Part shown: positions 1 to 10,298 of the stretch, in pieces | Numbering within the stretch: the stretch's first letter is position 1 | Layout: every line of letters starts with the position of its first letter | Assembly: GCA_902806595.1 (NCBI GenBank) | Contig: CADCXC010000003.1 | Coordinates: 930,001 to 994,000 of the forward strand | Direction: 5' to 3' | From: Pyrenopolyporus hunteri | Lineage: Eukaryota > Ascomycota > Sordariomycetes > Xylariales > Hypoxylaceae | DNA length: 64,000 nucleotides | Translations under genes and position numbers: made by a program | The notes under the pieces: generated by a model | What the model was told of the DNA's origin: nothing | Database searches by the model: none | The model's input: only the letters and a program-made list of their open reading frames with translations

Positions 1-1
1 T

Positions 2-868
2 CACCCGGACGAAGTTGTGCTACCCGGTTCTCATGCAACCAGTTCAAATGAGAAATCCCAAACTTTGCCAGTTGGTAACAGCAATAATCGAAATGCTTCA
101 TCTACGCATAGTGCTCCTAAACCAATGCAACCGCCCTCGCGGCCAGTCGCTCAACCTCCTAGGCCCCCTCATACTCCGAATCAACCACCACAACGGCCAG
201 GCACTACTATTCAGCCCTGCCCCCCTCCGCAACAGTTTCCAAAACCCGCTACTCACACTAATAACGCAATCCAGCAAACAGCAGCCAATAGCAGAACAAA
301 TACACCGCAGCCGAACGGTGCTGCTCCTCCGACGGAGCCTGTCTCTTTCTTTTCAGCTCGATCGGTCAAGAAGCTGCCAGAAGATGCAGCCCCAGATATA
401 CCCATTATCTCGGCGCAAGACGCGAAGTTATTTGATCCTCGCTTAGAAAGTCCTTCGATTCGGAAGACACCAGGCATCGATCACAACTCCTCGAAACCAG
501 TGTCCAAAACCCGCCAGCACGTCGCACCAGTCAAGAGAGACCAAGAACAACAACGTGGCCCAGCAGGCGCTCCAGGCGGCAATGGTTTCTCAAACGCGGG
601 TGGATCGGGCCCCGGCAGGCCAAGCATAGGCACCGTCGGCAATCCTGCGCTAAACCAAGCGAGGCAGATTGGCGCTCCGGGTGGCCCGGGGAGCCCATTA
701 GCAAATAGAGGCCAGTACCGGCCGCTGACAGTGAAGCGGCCTGCTCCGACGGGGCCCGAGCTCGGTAACAGGCCGCCGCTAACAGACGTCACAACAAATG
801 GCTCCGTGCAGAGCGGAGGCAGCGGAGGGGGTGGAGGAATGGATCCCAAGAGGCAAAGGACCTCTTGA
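2..868 (+). CDS. rad52: Rad52/Rad22-like DNA repair and recombination protein, C-terminal part (5' truncated by window edge)
   Basis: The frame is open from base 2 and stops at 868, so about 288 C-terminal residues are visible and the start lies outside the window. The sequence is disordered and Pro/Gly/Gln-rich. It carries a stretch resembling fungal Rad52 tails: FFSARSVKKLPEDA, then FDPRLESPSIRKTPGIDH, later NQARQIG and GQYRPLTVKRPAP, ending with the basic KRQRTS. In Rad52 the N-terminal half binds DNA and forms the ring, while the tail binds Rad51 and RPA; only the tail is present here. The assignment rests on remembered similarity of the ESPSIRKT..DH block and the C-terminal KRQR, not on a domain. 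The downstream neighbour on the same strand is the GST gene 1 kb away. The near-polyglycine stretch just before the end is low complexity. Confidence 0.62.
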   Translation, partial: HPDEVVLPGSHATSSNEKSQTLPVGNSNNRNASSTHSAPKPMQPPSRPVAQPPRPPHTPNQPPQRPGTTIQPCPPPQQFPKPATHTNNAIQQTAANSRTNTPQPNGAAPPTEPVSFFSARSVKKLPEDAAPDIPIISAQDAKLFDPRLESPSIRKTPGIDHNSSKPVSKTRQHVAPVKRDQEQQRGPAGAPGGNGFSNAGGSGPGRPSIGTVGNPALNQARQIGAPGGPGSPLANRGQYRPLTVKRPAPTGPELGNRPPLTDVTTNGSVQSGGSGGGGGMDPKRQRTS

Positions 869-1903
869 CTAAGTTAGACGTAGACGAAGCCTCTGATTTA
901 TATGGTCGTCATGGGTGTACGGTATAGGCAACTCTGTTCTTTCTAGGTGGCAATGTTCGGCGTTTGGAGTACATTTGCTAGCCCCGGCAGAAGAACTGCA
1001 ATTACTAGGCGCGTTATCGTTGGCATCAGGTTTACCCTCGCGGTCTCGGGGGTTCCTCACGTGTCCCAACGATCAACGGGCAAGGGCCCAACTAGCGGCG
1101 GGCGGCCTTCAGAAGATACTATTTGGTTCCATGCAAATAATAAGGAACTCACCCGAAGTGAGCTTGATAGTCTCAACGTCATCCAGTTACAGTGCCAAGC
1201 AGGTATTAGGTTCAGTCCCATCTCTCCCTCGGGTTCAAATGTTAGAAGGCAGTGGAATAACGAGTTAGAGAGTAGGGTCCGCCGCACCAAGCCATTAATA
1301 TTACCTAGGGGAGAGGTAATAGGGGTACTGCTTACTAGCAAAATACCTGTAACATCCAACGATATTTCTCCCGACGGTTATAAGTACCTATATAGGCACT
1401 GATGACTGCAGATGACTGCTTGACATAAGGCTAACTATATTCATAGTAGCAGGAGGGGGGCTGGTGCGCTATATTTCAGGGGACAGACACCTGCTTAGAA
1501 ATAGGCGTGGATAGACGAACTGCTATACGCCGCAAATGCAAAATAGCTTGCTTACCTTACGTTGGGTAGAAAAGGGATTCATTTACGTAAGTAATCTAAG
1601 TCTTGAACGAAACCCACTCCTCCTCCAAGAGCCCATCCATATAAGTATTCCATCGTAAGCTCTATTCAATCCATCTATACGCCGTGTCACCGGGTCTTCA
1701 AGAAGCAAGTCCTTCATATACAGGTATCACCACCAACAGATGCCATCTTCGACAAGCCGACCGAAGCCAATGAACTAAGTTTAATCGAATTGACATAAAC
1801 CGAGCTCATTTTCTTAGGAAATATTTTTGAGCCAGAGGTAATTTAAGGTTGTACCAAGTCGAGGGTCATATCCAGTCGAGTCTGGATTGATTAGCTGAAG
1901 AAA
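869..1903. other. Intergenic spacer, no supported gene
   Basis: Several overlapping open frames of 60-150 codons occur at 915-1402, but none has recognisable domains and they conflict with each other. The stretch is taken as the 3' flank of the Rad52-like gene plus the promoter of the GST gene. Confidence 0.5.
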
Positions 1904-2848
1904 ATGCCGACAACACCAACTATGGCGGTCCCCAGGCCCACGCTCCATCACTTAGAAGTAAGTCGAGTCTTCTAAGTTAAGCAAACATTTCACAATATAA
2001 TCCGGCGCTAAGACGAACAATCTTACATGTAGAACTCCCAATCTCACCTGGTTCTCTGGCTGCTCGAAGAGATGGGTATCGAGTACAATCTAATACTCCA
2101 CAAGCGTGTGAATAAGCGGTCACCTCCTGCGCTCCAAGCCGCGCACCCACTCGGCAAATCGCCAACGCTTATCACGTCGTTGGGTCGGCTAATCACGGAG
2201 CGCAGCGCCATCTCCCTATGGCTAATCAACAACTACGAGGAGGGCGCTCGCTTCCGACTCTCACCACCTCGACCGCTGCCTCCTCTTCCGTCTATTCCCG
2301 CTTCCACTATCGCTACCATCGACTCTAACGCCGCCACTGAAGACGACGCAGTCCGCGAGGACCAGTTAATCTCCATCGGTGGCGCTACGCTCAACCCGCT
2401 GCTTATGATGAAGCTCGTGTTCGACCAGCTAGTGCTGCAAGCGCCGTTCCTGGTGCGCCCCGTATTCAAAGGCGTCCGGTGGGTCGTCAACCGGGTGTTT
2501 CTGGACGCTGAGCTGGCGCATGTCGTCAAGTACCTCGAGCAGCAACTGGCCGTGCCCCCAGGGGTAGGGGAGCGCGAAGTGAGTTTCGACGAGACTAAGG
2601 GTAAGGTTGGAAGCAAAGGGGAAGACAAAGGGGATGATGAAGATGGTGGCCGCGACTACTTCTTAGGCACCGAGGAGCCGACGCGCGCCGACTTCTCGCT
2701 CATGTGGTACTTTGATTTCGCCTTTCAATGCGGCTGGATCGACTTCGACAAGTACCCTAGGTTGAAGGCGTTCCATACTAGGTGCACTAGCCGCCCGGCG
2801 TGGAAGAGGGCCTTGGAGAAGGGGAATGGGTATGATTTGACTGCTTAG
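1904..2848 (+). CDS. Glutathione S-transferase-like protein, two exons
   Basis: Exons are 1904-1957 and 2033-2848, giving 289 residues. The 75 bp intron starts GTAAGT and ends TGTAG. Without the first exon the frame would begin at a downstream Met (2072) and lose the start of the thioredoxin-like fold. With it the N-terminus reads PTLHHLE then NSQSHLVLWLLEEMGIEYNL, the classic fungal GST beginning with the WLLEE helix. HPLGKSPTLIT follows, then the Glu-Arg-Ser of ITERSAISLWLI, where glutathione is normally contacted by the ES/QS pair. The C-terminal helical domain contains FMLWYFDFAF-like aromatic sequence near residues 240-250. GSTs conjugate glutathione to electrophiles in the cytosol. A Glu/Lys/Asp-rich loop (about residues 205-225) is an insertion relative to compact family members. 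Substrate is not predictable. Confidence 0.85.
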
Positions 2849-3920
2849 GAACCAGGTGTAGGCAAACGTGAATAGGATTAGTTGGTAAAGGGGCGGACTC
2901 CGTGTCTTGACTATGAATTACGAGTTCGGGGGCAAGGGCGTCGAGGTATCGGAAATTCTCAATTCACTTAGAAAGACGGGATTGGTATACAGGGACAAGC
3001 ATTTTAGTTCTAGAATATAGAGATAATGTATGATACAGGCTTAGGGTTTAAGTTATTCGAAAATATCCCCCTTATTATGTCCCAAATACTCACGCCCTTG
3101 GTCGGCACATACAATATCCTTCATGTCACATAGTAAATCGTATCAAATATCAAATCAAGTGATTGAATTGAAATATAGGGAGAGGAAGACAGAAGTCTGT
3201 CTAGCTAAAGAACCAATACATAGAAAGGAACATGTCTCTTACCACCTTACTTGGGGTTAACCCCTAACCCTAACCCTTACCCTGACATATCATTAGGAAT
3301 AACGTCACCGCCGCATGAACAGGGTCTGAGAAAAGTCTCTCGTTTTCCTCGATCAGGTTCATATTCAATCATAGACAAACGTTGGGCTGCGGGCAGTACA
3401 TAGCATCCGCACATTTATCGGCGCCCCCTAAATAGAACCCGATTACCATCTTCTCGGCTGCTATTCCTGGCACTTGCTAGAAACGAATGACTAGCAATAT
3501 TTATACCTTTCCAATACGGTTATCCTTAACCACTGATGATTATCTTTAACACAGCTCTTCAGTAAGAGAGCTAAGCCGCCCTTAGGGATATTTCTAGATA
3601 TGCAGTCTGATGTCTACATCTTGACTTATCGGTTATATCAATCCGCCAACCAATTGGAATCGTGATAGCTCGCATTGGTACGAAGAGCTATGGATATTAA
3701 CAGAGAAGAGCCCGTAGCATCTAGTTGGTCTCGAACGCTGCACCCCAGGTCTATCCGATTGCCCGGGGCCAGGCTTGGTAGTAGTGTATTTACCAATGTG
3801 CGGGCCATTAAGGAGGCAAGTCTTTATTTCCATAACTAGGCCATAGACGAAATTCCCAATTGGCCCTGTTAATGAGGGGCGTTACAATTAATTTAGTGAA
3901 ATATTCTTACCCGAAACTAA
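2849..3920. other. Intergenic spacer with a short interstitial telomere-like tract
   Basis: No gene is supported here. The only structured element is a CCCTAA-type run at 3262-3277, listed separately. A 66-codon frame at 3633-3833 on the minus strand has no recognisable content. Confidence 0.5.
3262..3277. repeat. Interstitial telomere-like tract (CCCTAA type)
   Basis: The plus strand reads CCCTAACCCTAACCCT, about two and a half copies of the fungal telomere hexamer in its C-rich orientation, flanked by near matches (CCCCTAACC before, CCCTTACCC after). It is too short to be a telomere. Such tracts can be left by break repair or can act as protein binding sites. Confidence 0.6.
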
Positions 3921-4020
3921 CCCCAGGAAAGCCACGAGGCCTTCAGGCTAAACGTGATTGCCTCTAGGAACATAGGACGCCGGGGAACCTATAATTAACA
4001 AATACGGAGAAGTATATAAG
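3921..4020 (+). promoter_or_regulatory. Putative xylanase promoter: CreA-like sites, XlnR-like site and TATA box
   Basis: Upstream of the xylanase start (4085) there is a GGCTAA at 3946-3951, matching the XlnR/XYR1 activator motif. It is flanked by two matches to the CreA repressor motif SYGGRG: minus-strand CTGGGG at 3921-3926 and CCGGGG at 3980-3985. A TATATAAG box lies at 4013-4020, 65 bp before the ATG. The motifs are short and expected by chance at some rate, but their order fits a carbon-catabolite-repressed, xylan-induced promoter. Confidence 0.5.
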
Positions 4021-4084
4021 TAGGAGATGTTTTATCTCAAGAAATGGATAATACTAGATCGCCAGTCATATCATATAACTCACA

Positions 4085-4909
4085 ATGTTGGCTTCTTTCA
4101 TTCTCGCCGCCGCGGCCCTAATACCGGGGGTCTTCACTGCACCATCGGGGACACTCCCTCAGCTAGGCGACCTCCTCCACGGGAGCGACAGCAAGGCGGT
4201 GCAAACCCGACAGGGCGGTTACTTCTGGTCCAACTGGCACGAAGGTGGCGGAACGTTTCAATGCAATAACGGTGCCGGTGGCTCGTACAATGTGAACTGG
4301 AAGAGTAGCAATGGCGCAAGTGGTTTCGTATGTGGAAAAGGATGGAGCCCGGGCGGTAACAGGTAAGTTATTCTCTATGTAAGGAGGTGAATCTGATGTT
4401 GGCTAATATCAATGACTAGAGCCGTCAAATACTCTGGTACATACGAGCCCAATGGACCGAGCTACTTGGCTGTGTATGGTTGGACTCGAAATCCGCTGAT
4501 CGAGTACTACATCATGGATGCACACGGAGATCTGCTCCCTAACGAACCCTGGACTTCTAAGGGCAACTTTACCTTTGAGGAAGGGACCTACGAACTCTAC
4601 ACCAGCACCCGCGTAAATAAGCCTTCCATCGTCGGAACCGCGACCTTTCAGCAGTATTGGTCGATCCGCACCGAACAAAGAGTCGGGGGGACCATTACCA
4701 CCGGGAAACACTTCGACGCATGGTCCAAAATCGGCCTGAGGTTGGGAGGTCATGACTACAGTAAGTAACTTCAACTTTATATCCATTATATCTCCGGATT
4801 TCCTAAGAAAGTCCTACTAACTTGACGTCTTAAAGTGATTGTTGCAACAGAGGGATATACCAGCGGATCTACCACAAGCAACGGAACTGCTTCTATCACT
4901 TTAAGTTAA
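4085..4909 (+). CDS. Secreted endo-1,4-beta-xylanase, glycoside hydrolase family 11
   Basis: Three exons (4085-4362, 4420-4760, 4836-4909) give 230 residues. Introns are 57 and 75 bp with GTAAGT donors. A signal peptide (MLASFILAAAALIPGVFTA) is followed by a short propeptide. The GH11 jelly-roll begins at GGYFWSNW (residues 44-51). The nucleophile Glu is E121 in NPLIEYYI. TFQQYWSIR (about 169-177) is the family cord motif. The acid/base Glu is E212 in ATEGYTSGS, recovered only by joining exon 3. GH11 enzymes cut beta-1,4-xylan internally with retention of configuration, outside the cell. There is no carbohydrate-binding module and the length is normal for single-domain GH11. Regulation is probably by XlnR and CreA-type factors (see promoter). 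The only other cell-wall enzyme in the window is the AA9 LPMO 24 kb away, so no cluster is implied. Confidence 0.95.
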
Positions 4910-5707
4910 AAGGGAGTTATGCGATGTGTGAAGGAATATATCCGGGTTGGATTCCGCCTTTTCGTGTACAGAATAAGAATACGTAGGCTAGCTTGTAAAG
5001 TTTCGAACGCCTCAATTTAACGACATCCGCTCCCCTACACGATCATTAGATACTAGAGAACACTACCTACCCACGAACGTAGCTGAGTTAAATATTTAGA
5101 TATTCATTCCAAGTCGTCCGTAAGTCGCAAGTCGTACCAGGAGGAGATTGGTATAAATTGTAGGAAACATACTAAATATAAGGTAAGATACGAACATGAT
5201 CTGACACTATTCGTCTCATGCATTACAACTTTTAACCCGACAACCCTCACCCGACAATTTTTACGCCAGATAGACACCGTCCACTCATAAAAAGCATTTC
5301 ACCCTGCCCAGCTAATGATCTAGTTCAGACCGTCCCAAGTATATCGCGTGCGTACAGACCTCATCTAAGGGAATAGGGATAAGTGGTTTCGGGGATAGGG
5401 AGGGCAAGATTCTCACACACATACACGAAAAATACACCATCGATATTAATACATTTCAACGACCAAGCCAATACTCAGCCTAGGCTCCACGACCTTACTC
5501 CTATCCGCCTACCCATTCTGCTTCCGTTCCAGACCGACCAGGAGGGTACACACGAAATAGCGCAAGAAAAGGCGCAAAGCAAAGAACAGACGGCCCCGGG
5601 ACCGAGAGCAAGCTTGTCGGAACCGGCCTAGAGGGTGAGGCGACTATCCTCATACCCCAGATCAGCATCAAACAAGCAGGACAACGGGTTCGGCTCACCG
5701 CCCGAAC
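4910..5707. other. Intergenic spacer between convergent xylanase and wetA genes
   Basis: The region holds the 3' flanks of both neighbours. Short frames at 5383-5698 overlap on both strands and show no recognisable sequence. Nothing else is seen. Confidence 0.5.
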
Positions 5708-7783
5708 TTACTCGTTCGAAAAGAACCCGTTCTGTCGCAGCTTATCTACGTCCCCGCCCGCGGCGCGGATCGCCTGCATGTAGGCCTCGCTCATCTTACG
5801 CTTGTGCTCCTGGGCCTCGCGCTCGCGGCGCGCCTTCGTCTTGCTCGACCCGCTCGGCGCCACCCCGTTCATCAACACCTTCTTATCGCTGGGCGTGTAG
5901 TTGCAGAACTCGATGGAAAACCCGCCACCGCCACCACCACCTCCTCCACCCCCTCCCCCGCCGCTGCCGACGGGCTCGTACCCGGCCGATCGGCACGACG
6001 AGGAGCGCGCCCGGCCCCCACTCGAGGGCGTGCGCGGCTCCCCGCCCGGATGCTGCTGGTGGTGTCGGCGACTCCAGGACCGGCGCTTCCGCACGGCCAG
6101 GGTGGAGGACGAGGAAGAGGAACGGTGCCGCGGGAGGGGCGTAGGGGACGCGGATTCCTCGCGCAGCGTGTAGCACGCGTTCGACGAGGACACCTTGCGC
6201 GGCGACGTCAGGGGCCCGCCGTAGTGGTGGCCGCCGTTGCTGTAGTGGCGGGCGCCGGAGGACGGGGCGCGCGGGCGGGGCCGGCGGTGTTCGCTGTGGG
6301 GAGGCCCGCGGTGGTGGTGCTGCGAGGAGGAAGAGGATGATGAGTACCGCCGGCCGGAGGGGTGGTGTGGGGGCCCCGGGTAGTACAGGCCGGACGGCGA
6401 GGACATGACGAACGAGTCGTCGATGCTGGAGCTCAGCACGGCGGCCTGTGGCGCGCGGGGTCGCGGCATGTGGATCATCAGTCCCGAGAGGTCTGCACCG
6501 GCGGTATAATCGTATGACAGCTCGGCTTGCTGGCTGTGCATGGACAGGTTGAGGGCGTTGCTGTTTCGCATTCCATTACCGTTATGACTGCGGCTATGCG
6601 TACCATTATGATGGTGACCGTTGGTCTGCTGCGGTGTATCCCACCAGCTGGGGCTCGGCATGGCACTCCCGCTGTCGGAGACATATGTCGGTCCTGTGCC
6701 GGGAGGAGACGCCGAACGCCAAATGTCATTTTGACTATCGCTGGGGAGGATACCTTCCATGGGCCACTCGGCCGAACTCGTGCTTCGTAACTTAGGTGGC
6801 TGTTTCCGCGGCCGAAACGAGGACCCGTTTCCGGCGTCTATTATATTCATGCTGTGTTTATAGAAAACATCATCATTCATTGCCGGCGTTGCAAGAGGGG
6901 TATCTAAGTTGGAGCCGTGTGTCTTTGCCGCTGGGTTGATAACGGCAGGCGGTGCCAGCACACCGTCGAAGAACGGATCTTCAAACTGGCCGCTCACGAA
7001 GTCGGCCACATCATTTGACTGTCCATCAGGAGGTATCCTACCCGTCAGGGGAGGTGAAAGGGGAAGATCGTGGTTATCCATGAGCTCAGATAGGTCGTCA
7101 AACTTGATATCGGGAAACGCGTTCAGATCGAAGTCAGACGGAATTTCGTAACTAGCATTCTCTTCCTTTTTTAAGACATCTCCTATTATATCAGAGCTCG
7201 TTTCCATAGAAGGGCCTTGTGTTTTATGTGGTTTTGACCAATGCGTCGCCTTACGGATTGCGGTACAGACTGAATTTAGAACCCGATTATGTTTACGTGG
7301 GCTTGCAGCCCCCGTACTGGCAAAGGGTGGACTCGGAGGCGCCGTGGCATTCGGTTTGGGCGATTTTATGGATATCCCTTCGAGGTGAAGCAGTTCCGAG
7401 TCCGAGATCGAACCACTACTCAGCACAGGGTCTGCTACTAGAGGGGTAGTAAGTTCCGGTGGCACAGACTTGCTTTGTTCCGACGAGGAAGGTATCGAGA
7501 ACAACTCCGGCGAAACGGAAGAAGCAGATGTCTCGCTTTGGGCTTTCCCGGATTGGGTCTCCTGGTCGGTAGACGACGAGTTGGTGAGGTTATCGTTGAG
7601 ACCGTCCAGCAGAATGGATGGACTAGGCGGATCAACAAGTGCCGAGGGATCCAAATTATCAAAGGCAACGAATTGCTCAAAGAAGTTGCTGTCGGTTGCC
7701 ACCCCCAGCTCCTCATTATCGGGCCAATAAGAGTTTTGACCTTGATCTTTGTCGGTCGGATACTGCAAAGCCGTGAAGGCCAT
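5708..7783 (-). CDS. wetA: Developmental regulatory protein WetA (conidium maturation)
   Basis: A single exon encodes 691 residues. The strongest signal is the C-terminus, about residues 622-691: CNYTPSDKKVLMNGVAPSG followed by SKTKARREREAQEHKRKMSEA and AIRAAGGDVDKL. This is the conserved basic WetA/ESC1-related block. The N-terminus has the second conserved patch, FFEQFVAFDNLD (about 34-45). The middle is Ser/Pro/His-rich and disordered, with a run of 14 glycines just before the C-terminal block. WetA is the last regulator of the BrlA-AbaA-WetA conidiation chain; it controls spore wall maturation, trehalose content and dormancy, acting in the nucleus. The upstream region contains several CATTCC sequences resembling AbaA sites. 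The start is the first Met of the frame. The reading frame is intact. Confidence 0.9.
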   Translation of the reverse strand: MAFTALQYPTDKDQGQNSYWPDNEELGVATDSNFFEQFVAFDNLDPSALVDPPSPSILLDGLNDNLTNSSSTDQETQSGKAQSETSASSVSPELFSIPSSSEQSKSVPPELTTPLVADPVLSSGSISDSELLHLEGISIKSPKPNATAPPSPPFASTGAASPRKHNRVLNSVCTAIRKATHWSKPHKTQGPSMETSSDIIGDVLKKEENASYEIPSDFDLNAFPDIKFDDLSELMDNHDLPLSPPLTGRIPPDGQSNDVADFVSGQFEDPFFDGVLAPPAVINPAAKTHGSNLDTPLATPAMNDDVFYKHSMNIIDAGNGSSFRPRKQPPKLRSTSSAEWPMEGILPSDSQNDIWRSASPPGTGPTYVSDSGSAMPSPSWWDTPQQTNGHHHNGTHSRSHNGNGMRNSNALNLSMHSQQAELSYDYTAGADLSGLMIHMPRPRAPQAAVLSSSIDDSFVMSSPSGLYYPGPPHHPSGRRYSSSSSSSQHHHRGPPHSEHRRPRPRAPSSGARHYSNGGHHYGGPLTSPRKVSSSNACYTLREESASPTPLPRHRSSSSSSTLAVRKRRSWSRRHHQQHPGGEPRTPSSGGRARSSSCRSAGYEPVGSGGGGGGGGGGGGGGFSIEFCNYTPSDKKVLMNGVAPSGSSKTKARREREAQEHKRKMSEAYMQAIRAAGGDVDKLRQNGFFSNE

Positions 7784-9338
7784 AATGTCGATGGGAAAGG
7801 GGGTATTTCCAAATTATGCGTTCGTTCTGAGCTGACAGAGCCTTTCCTTTTCTTTGGAGCTTAGCAGAAGCTGGGATTTTTTTTCTAAGTAAGAGGACGT
7901 GATGGCTCAGCCGTTGTCCTTGTACCTTGAGATGTGTAAGTCAACAAAACATAGGAAGTCTGCCACGGCAACAACCGGCATGTAAATCATGTAAGCCACG
8001 GTAAGGCTGGCGAGGCTAGAAACTGATCATCCCGAATATCAGAAACAACGAATGAATAATATGGAAAGTCGCGGAAGGAATGTGTGCGATGCATCGAATG
8101 GATTCAAGCTTCAAGTAACCCATTCCACGGGGGAGGGTCCTTTAAAGATGATCAGCACCCTACACCTCCCCCTCGAGCCCTTCGATAGACAACGAAGCAT
8201 ATCCACTACGACCATAAGGGGGTCCCCTATCCACCATCGCGCGAAGGTGGCAACAAAGAGGATGCTCAAAGGAAACAACCATGGCCGTTGTTAACTAATG
8301 AATAGTTATAATGAAGCCCAAGTCCATCGATGCGCCGACCTCTGCGGGGTGGGGAGGGATACAAAGAGATCTTTGGAATGCGACCTCATCTCACCGAGGG
8401 GGAAGGGGTAGGGTCAACGCCAAAAAGGGTGGTTCTAATGAATTAAAGCCATCATACGTAGTTGACTTCCTCATTCATTCGGAAAATGCCGATGATCGAA
8501 GAAGCGCATCGTCATGCATAACTTATTAGCCACGACGTAATAGCGGATTGTATTCTTAGTTCAACTTACCTCCATCACCAACACGCCAGCGACACCATTC
8601 GTAAGTCAATTGATGCCACCCATCAGTATATCAAACCCGGCTTCTGATAACTTATTGAATTTCTGTGTTTTAGCCTACGTATTACTTCGATTAACACCTG
8701 GACATCAGGTATACCGGCTTTGTTCTCCCCACCCACAGCGTGAGGAGGACGGCCTTCACTCCGGGACAAAGACTGGTAGATCGAGGACGAGCATTTTTCC
8801 GGAAACAATGTAAAACGTGGCATATAGGCTTTGTGTTCGTGATGACTTGATTCAAACCTCTGGGAAGCTAAGCTTGAGGTCGGTCCTCCGCGGTGAAGAA
8901 ATTTTTTGCCGGGACATTCGGCCCCAATACACACAATCGAGAAGAATCGCCCCCCTCTCCCCATCCAATACAAACACACTGTAGGCGGACGGGTACATCA
9001 TGTTCAGCTCATACAAGGGCGAAAGCCTCGTATTAAGATGAAATATGACAGACTTCTGAACCGTGTGATAACCCCCCTTTATTCAAGTAAATCGCTCCAA
9101 TGATGTTCGCTCACCCGATGCTGACGCACACAACAACCGTATCTTAACGCCAAATCCAATGCTACCGGCGCCCCCATATGCCTGGCCCTGCCTAAGAACC
9201 ACTGAGACCGGTATAATGCAATCGTCGTTGTTGAATAGTTCCACCGTGCCGTAGAACGCCTACCTCAAACCCTGGGTATATGTAATAAAAAAAAAAGTGA
9301 ACATGAAAAACAATGCGCGAAAATGAAACTCCTTGAAG
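7784..9338. other. wetA upstream region and 3' flank of the next gene; no supported gene
   Basis: No recognisable protein is encoded. The wetA-proximal part contains CATTCC-type sequences at 8077-8082 (minus), 8121-8126 (plus) and 8375-8380 (minus). Short frames between 8052 and 9103 lack domain content and overlap one another. Confidence 0.45.
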
Positions 9339-10298
9339 TCATGCCGTCGTCGAGCCTGTTGAAGTCGTCGCAGTCGTCGAGGTCGTCGGATGAGGAACCG
9401 ACGTAGAATCCTTCTGCTGTTCCTTCGGACGCCTCCGCATCCTCGGCACGTTCCTCCTCATATTCTTGCAACGCAAAGCTGCGTCCAAGGACGACCTGTA
9501 TCTGAGATAACCAAACTTCTTGATACCTGCTGGGCCGCTGGCGTCCCTTAGCGCTATAATATCGTTCGGGGTGGCCGTGTCATCCTGCCCGGAAATATTT
9601 TCATCCACTTCTAGTACCATATCTCTACCATACAAAATATGCCGATTGGGATCTGACGATGCGATGGACGGCGTGGTACCGGTGGATGCAGAGGGTTGAG
9701 ATTCCGATACAAGATTCGGTGGCTTTGAAGCATGTACGTTGCATTGTGCGCCATTGTCGACCATCTCCGCCATCAAATTTATTCTACGAACGGTTGGAAT
9801 ATCGCTATTAGAGCTTGCATCGTGATGTTCTCGAATATGATTTTCGTCGATAGTTTTCGGGACGGAATCCCGCCCGGCAATCGAGCCACCAGGCTCATTT
9901 CCTATACTTCCATAATATTGTTTCGGACGTGGTTGCGTCGGACTATCATCAGGTACGGGTCGGATGAGGCCAGGCTCTATTGATGGTCCGGAGGTATGCG
10001 GTGGCGGTTGTATCTGTTGTTGTACTAGCTCTTGATTGGCTGATAAGCTCGAATCTGCGCTGCGGCTTTGCGCCTCTGGTAACGATGCAGGTGGTAATTC
10101 TCGCAGCAACGTCTGCTTGCTCATCTTCCGGACAAGATTTTCGATGCGCTGGCCCTCCGGACGAGATAAGGACCCCACCCTCGTCGGTGTCGGGGGAGAA
10201 TTACGTATTAATTCATTTTTCGGCGACGGTGGCGGATCGTCGTCGTCTTGCGAGGTATCCGAGTCCGTCATCGGGCTGAAAGTGAAGTTCTCGAACAT
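9339..10298 (-). CDS. Hypothetical protein, Ser/Pro-rich with basic C-terminus
   Basis: I do not recognise this protein. The frame is open from 10373, but I prefer the internal Met at 10298 (MFENFTFSPMTDSD). The 25 upstream residues are Phe/Pro-rich and look like translated leader, while the sequence after 10298 has coding character. This gives 319 residues. Visible features are an acidic TSQDDDDPPPSP stretch near the N-terminus, a short helix-prone segment RIENLVRKMSKQTLLRELPP (about residues 50-70), a long polar disordered middle, and a basic patch (YLRYRSSLDAALRCKNMRRNV, then RMRRRPKEQ) before a Thr/Ser-rich end. A nuclear location is plausible from the basic patch only. It lies on the same strand as wetA, 1.6 kb away. 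It could be fungus-specific. Confidence 0.6.
   Translation of the reverse strand: MFENFTFSPMTDSDTSQDDDDPPPSPKNELIRNSPPTPTRVGSLSRPEGQRIENLVRKMSKQTLLRELPPASLPEAQSRSADSSLSANQELVQQQIQPPPHTSGPSIEPGLIRPVPDDSPTQPRPKQYYGSIGNEPGGSIAGRDSVPKTIDENHIREHHDASSNSDIPTVRRINLMAEMVDNGAQCNVHASKPPNLVSESQPSASTGTTPSIASSDPNRHILYGRDMVLEVDENISGQDDTATPNDIIALRDASGPAGIKKFGYLRYRSSLDAALRCKNMRRNVPRMRRRPKEQQKDSTSVPHPTTSTTATTSTGSTTA

Noticed and set aside
947..1402. 151-codon plus-strand frame after the Rad52-like gene
   Set aside because: No recognisable motif, overlapped by two other frames of similar length, and starts within likely 3' flank.
2072..2848. GST as a 5'-truncated pseudogene starting at 2072
   Set aside because: A 75 bp GT-AG intron and an upstream 18-codon exon restore the complete N-terminus in phase.
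5804..6340. Arg/Ala/Pro-rich plus-strand frames opposite wetA
   Set aside because: Antisense to the GC-rich wetA C-terminal half; the poly-Pro there is the complement of the poly-Gly run.
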